A stretch of 6,265 nt of DNA from Deltaproteobacteria bacterium (lineage in GTDB: Bacteria > Myxococcota_A > Polyangia > HGW-17 > SLPX01), in contig JAABSF010000172.1 in assembly GCA_011390535.1 (NCBI GenBank), positions 1 through 6,265 on the forward strand. Reading direction: 5' to 3'. Each line of letters opens with the position of its first letter. Positions within the stretch are counted from its first letter, which is position 1. Below, piece by piece: positions 5,625 through 6,265 of the stretch. Below the pieces are notes generated by a model, which did no database searches, was not told where the DNA came from, and worked only from the letters and a program-made list of their open reading frames with translations. Made by a program: the position numbers and the translations under genes.

Positions 5625-5925
5625 TACTGTATACCTCCTTTTCTTTTCGACTCATGTCTCTTGCTGAAATGACACGAATGCGTTTGCTTCTAACAGTAAA
5701 GACAATGAATAAGGTTCTTTTTGAGTCGGTTCTACCAAGAGCATAAAATCTTTTTTCTACTTCTGAGTGCTTTGTATCGTCTTGAATTATTATTGGCCTA
5801 TTAAAAAATAGTTGCTCGCATTCAGCAGGGCTGACTTTATGTTTGAGCCAATTCTTGTTTATATTCCCCTCATCCCACTCAAAACCTTCACTTTGGGTTA
5901 GAATTTTCTTGTATATCTTATTCAT
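5617..5925 (-). CDS. brnT: BrnT-family ribonuclease toxin
   Basis: A 102-residue protein matching the BrnT toxin family, RelE-fold ribonucleases that block growth by cutting RNA. Family marks in order are GFEWDEGN (14-21), KNWLKHKVSPAECEQLF (24-40), EKRFYALGRT (57-66), LFIVFTVR (72-79) and IRVISARDMSRKEKEVY (83-99). Length is at the family norm of about 90-105 residues, and I see no frame break or missing block, so it is probably functional. It is the first gene of a two-gene operon, overlapping the antitoxin by 8 bp. No Shine-Dalgarno sequence precedes its ATG, and the predicted promoter would start transcription at or within a base or two of the ATG, so translation is likely leaderless and weak. 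Cassette-borne toxin-antitoxin pairs are well known in sedentary chromosomal integrons, where they are thought to stabilise arrays. Confidence 0.93.
   Translation of the reverse strand: MNKIYKKILTQSEGFEWDEGNINKNWLKHKVSPAECEQLFFNRPIIIQDDTKHSEVEKRFYALGRTDSKRTLFIVFTVRSKRIRVISARDMSRKEKEVYSNE
5634..5640 (-). promoter_or_regulatory. Strong ribosome binding site of the antitoxin, inside the toxin gene
   Basis: AAGGAGG on the minus strand, nine bases before the antitoxin ATG, within the Lys-Glu-Val codons near the toxin C-terminus. It contrasts with the absence of any such site before the toxin and should bias synthesis toward antitoxin. Confidence 0.85.
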
Positions 5926-5931
5926 GTATTA

Positions 5932-5960
5932 AGTATATATATGGGATGCACAATGATCAA
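5932..5960 (-). promoter_or_regulatory. Near-consensus promoter of the toxin-antitoxin cassette
   Basis: TTGATC (5960-5955), 17 bp, then TATACT (5937-5932), five of six -10 bases matching consensus with optimal spacing. The toxin ATG starts at 5925, six bases past the -10, so the expected start of transcription falls at or next to the ATG. The AT-rich alternating stretch around the -10 is where a ribbon-helix-helix antitoxin could bind, but I cannot define an operator. Confidence 0.65.
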
Positions 5961-5982
5961 GTCGGATTTTTTTACTGCACAA

Positions 5983-6044
5983 CGCCGTTGTTCAGTTGAA
6001 ATCACAGGGTTGAAAAAGGGCGGATAATGGTTGGGTGGTTTCCC
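5983..6044. other. Cassette insertion flank downstream of rnpB
   Basis: On the minus strand this spans from the RNase P RNA 3' end to the recombination point. It includes a short T-run after GCCC (CCCTTTTTC, about 6020-6011) that could help end rnpB transcription, with only a 4-bp GCGG/CCGC stem before it. ACCCAAC (6036-6030) matches the RYYYAAC simple-site consensus 60 bp from the cassette junction, but nothing in between pairs like an attC. It could be a decayed attC, an attI-like site or chance. Confidence 0.4.
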
Positions 6045-6265
6045 GCTGGAGACCGGTGGTAAGCCGAGTTCTGTTCTTCGCGGGGTTACCCCCAACGAAG
6101 CGGCGGTCATTCATCTAGGCCCTGAGTTGCCCCAGGGCTCGAGCGACGACCTGGAGAAATAGGGGAGAGCCGCCCCGGTCCGGTGAACCGGACCTTCTCC
6201 TTCTTGTCTTGCTCCGGGTGGGGTTTGCCGTGCGACCTCCGTTACCGGAGGCCCGGTGCGCTCTT
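6045..6265 (-). ncRNA. rnpB: RNase P RNA, bacterial type A, 3' part (runs off the right edge)
   Basis: The catalytic RNA that removes 5' leaders from pre-tRNA. The minus strand carries the family's conserved blocks in order: GGCAAACCCCACC followed by CGGAGCAAGAC, a GGTCCG/CGGACC hairpin, a CAGGTCGTCGCTCGAG segment at the L15 position whose GGT would pair with the tRNA 3' CCA, a P18-like stem CCCTG/CAGGG with a GCAA loop, CCTAGATGAATGACC, and finally ACAGAACTCGGCTTA, the universally conserved 3' strand. The mature end is estimated at 10-20 bases past GGCTTA, so 6045 is approximate. The 5' half (with the GAGGAAAGTCC block) lies outside the window. The downstream neighbour in the direction of transcription is the toxin-antitoxin cassette. 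Confidence 0.94.

Larger units (their letters stand above)
5273..5982 (-). mobile_element. Complete integron gene cassette carrying a toxin-antitoxin pair
   Basis: The cassette starts on the minus strand inside GTTGTGC (5983-5977), at the bond after its G, and ends at the G of the attC right simple site (5273). That makes 710 bp. Its first bases, TTGTGC, preceded by the attC G, exactly complement the attC left simple site GCACAAC. This is the expected state when the excised circle reforms attC. Inside are promoter, toxin, antitoxin and attC in the usual gene-then-attC order. The content is clearly more AT-rich than the flanking genes, which fits transfer. No integrase and no second structured attC are in the window, so this looks like a lone cassette or the edge of an eroded array. 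Confidence 0.8.

Noticed and set aside
5977..6036. Second attC, spanning GTTGTGC to ACCCAAC on the minus strand
   Set aside because: The ends and the 60-bp length fit, but the interior has no paired arms. Reported only as a possible decayed or attI-like flank.
5922..6110. 62-residue minus-strand open frame
   Set aside because: Its first part lies inside the conserved 3' end of the RNase P RNA and the rest in the cassette flank; composition and lack of a ribosome binding site argue against a gene.

Overview
The window reads as a piece of a Gram-negative bacterial chromosome of deltaproteobacterial/Myxococcota type. The main pointer is the 953-residue secreted subtilase. It ends in Cys-rich repeats, an Asp/Gly-rich linker and a Cys-Gly-Cys + hydrophobic + Arg-rich tail of the MYXO-CTERM kind. 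The lineage is an inference, and base composition looks moderate rather than the high GC of classical myxobacteria.

Layout. 1-511: mostly non-coding leader with a 6 x 11-bp tandem array, a 20-bp direct repeat and a possible promoter; a doubtful open frame crosses the left edge. 512-1204 (+): type II thymidine kinase (tdk). 1240-2019 (+): ATP-grasp beta subunit of an ADP-forming acyl-CoA synthetase, 35 bp behind tdk. 2199-5060 (+): surface subtilase with its own strong ribosome binding site. 5061-5266: intergenic, with a 39-codon minus-strand frame that may be a gene remnant. 5273-5982 (-): an apparently complete integron gene cassette carrying a BrnT-type toxin and a CopG-family antitoxin, ending in a canonical 61-bp attC site (5267-5327). 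From about 6045 to the right edge (-): the 3' part of the RNase P RNA gene (rnpB).

The most notable item is the toxin-antitoxin cassette. It is AT-rich, has its own near-consensus promoter and lies immediately downstream of rnpB in the same direction. No integrase gene is visible and no second structured attC was found. The first bases of the cassette (TTGTGC) complement the attC left simple site (GCACAAC), as expected when an excised circle rebuilds its attC. This sets the cassette limits to the base. The toxin is predicted to be translated from an almost leaderless message, whereas the antitoxin has a strong Shine-Dalgarno sequence. That asymmetry would favour antitoxin production.

A second theme is short tandem duplication. 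Several genes carry in-frame minisatellite-like repeats (tdk tail, two places in the ATP-grasp gene, the start and propeptide of the subtilase). The non-coding 11-bp array and the 12-bp array at the subtilase start share the hexamer GACTCA. The plus-strand metabolic and protease genes show no obvious functional link to one another or to the cassette.
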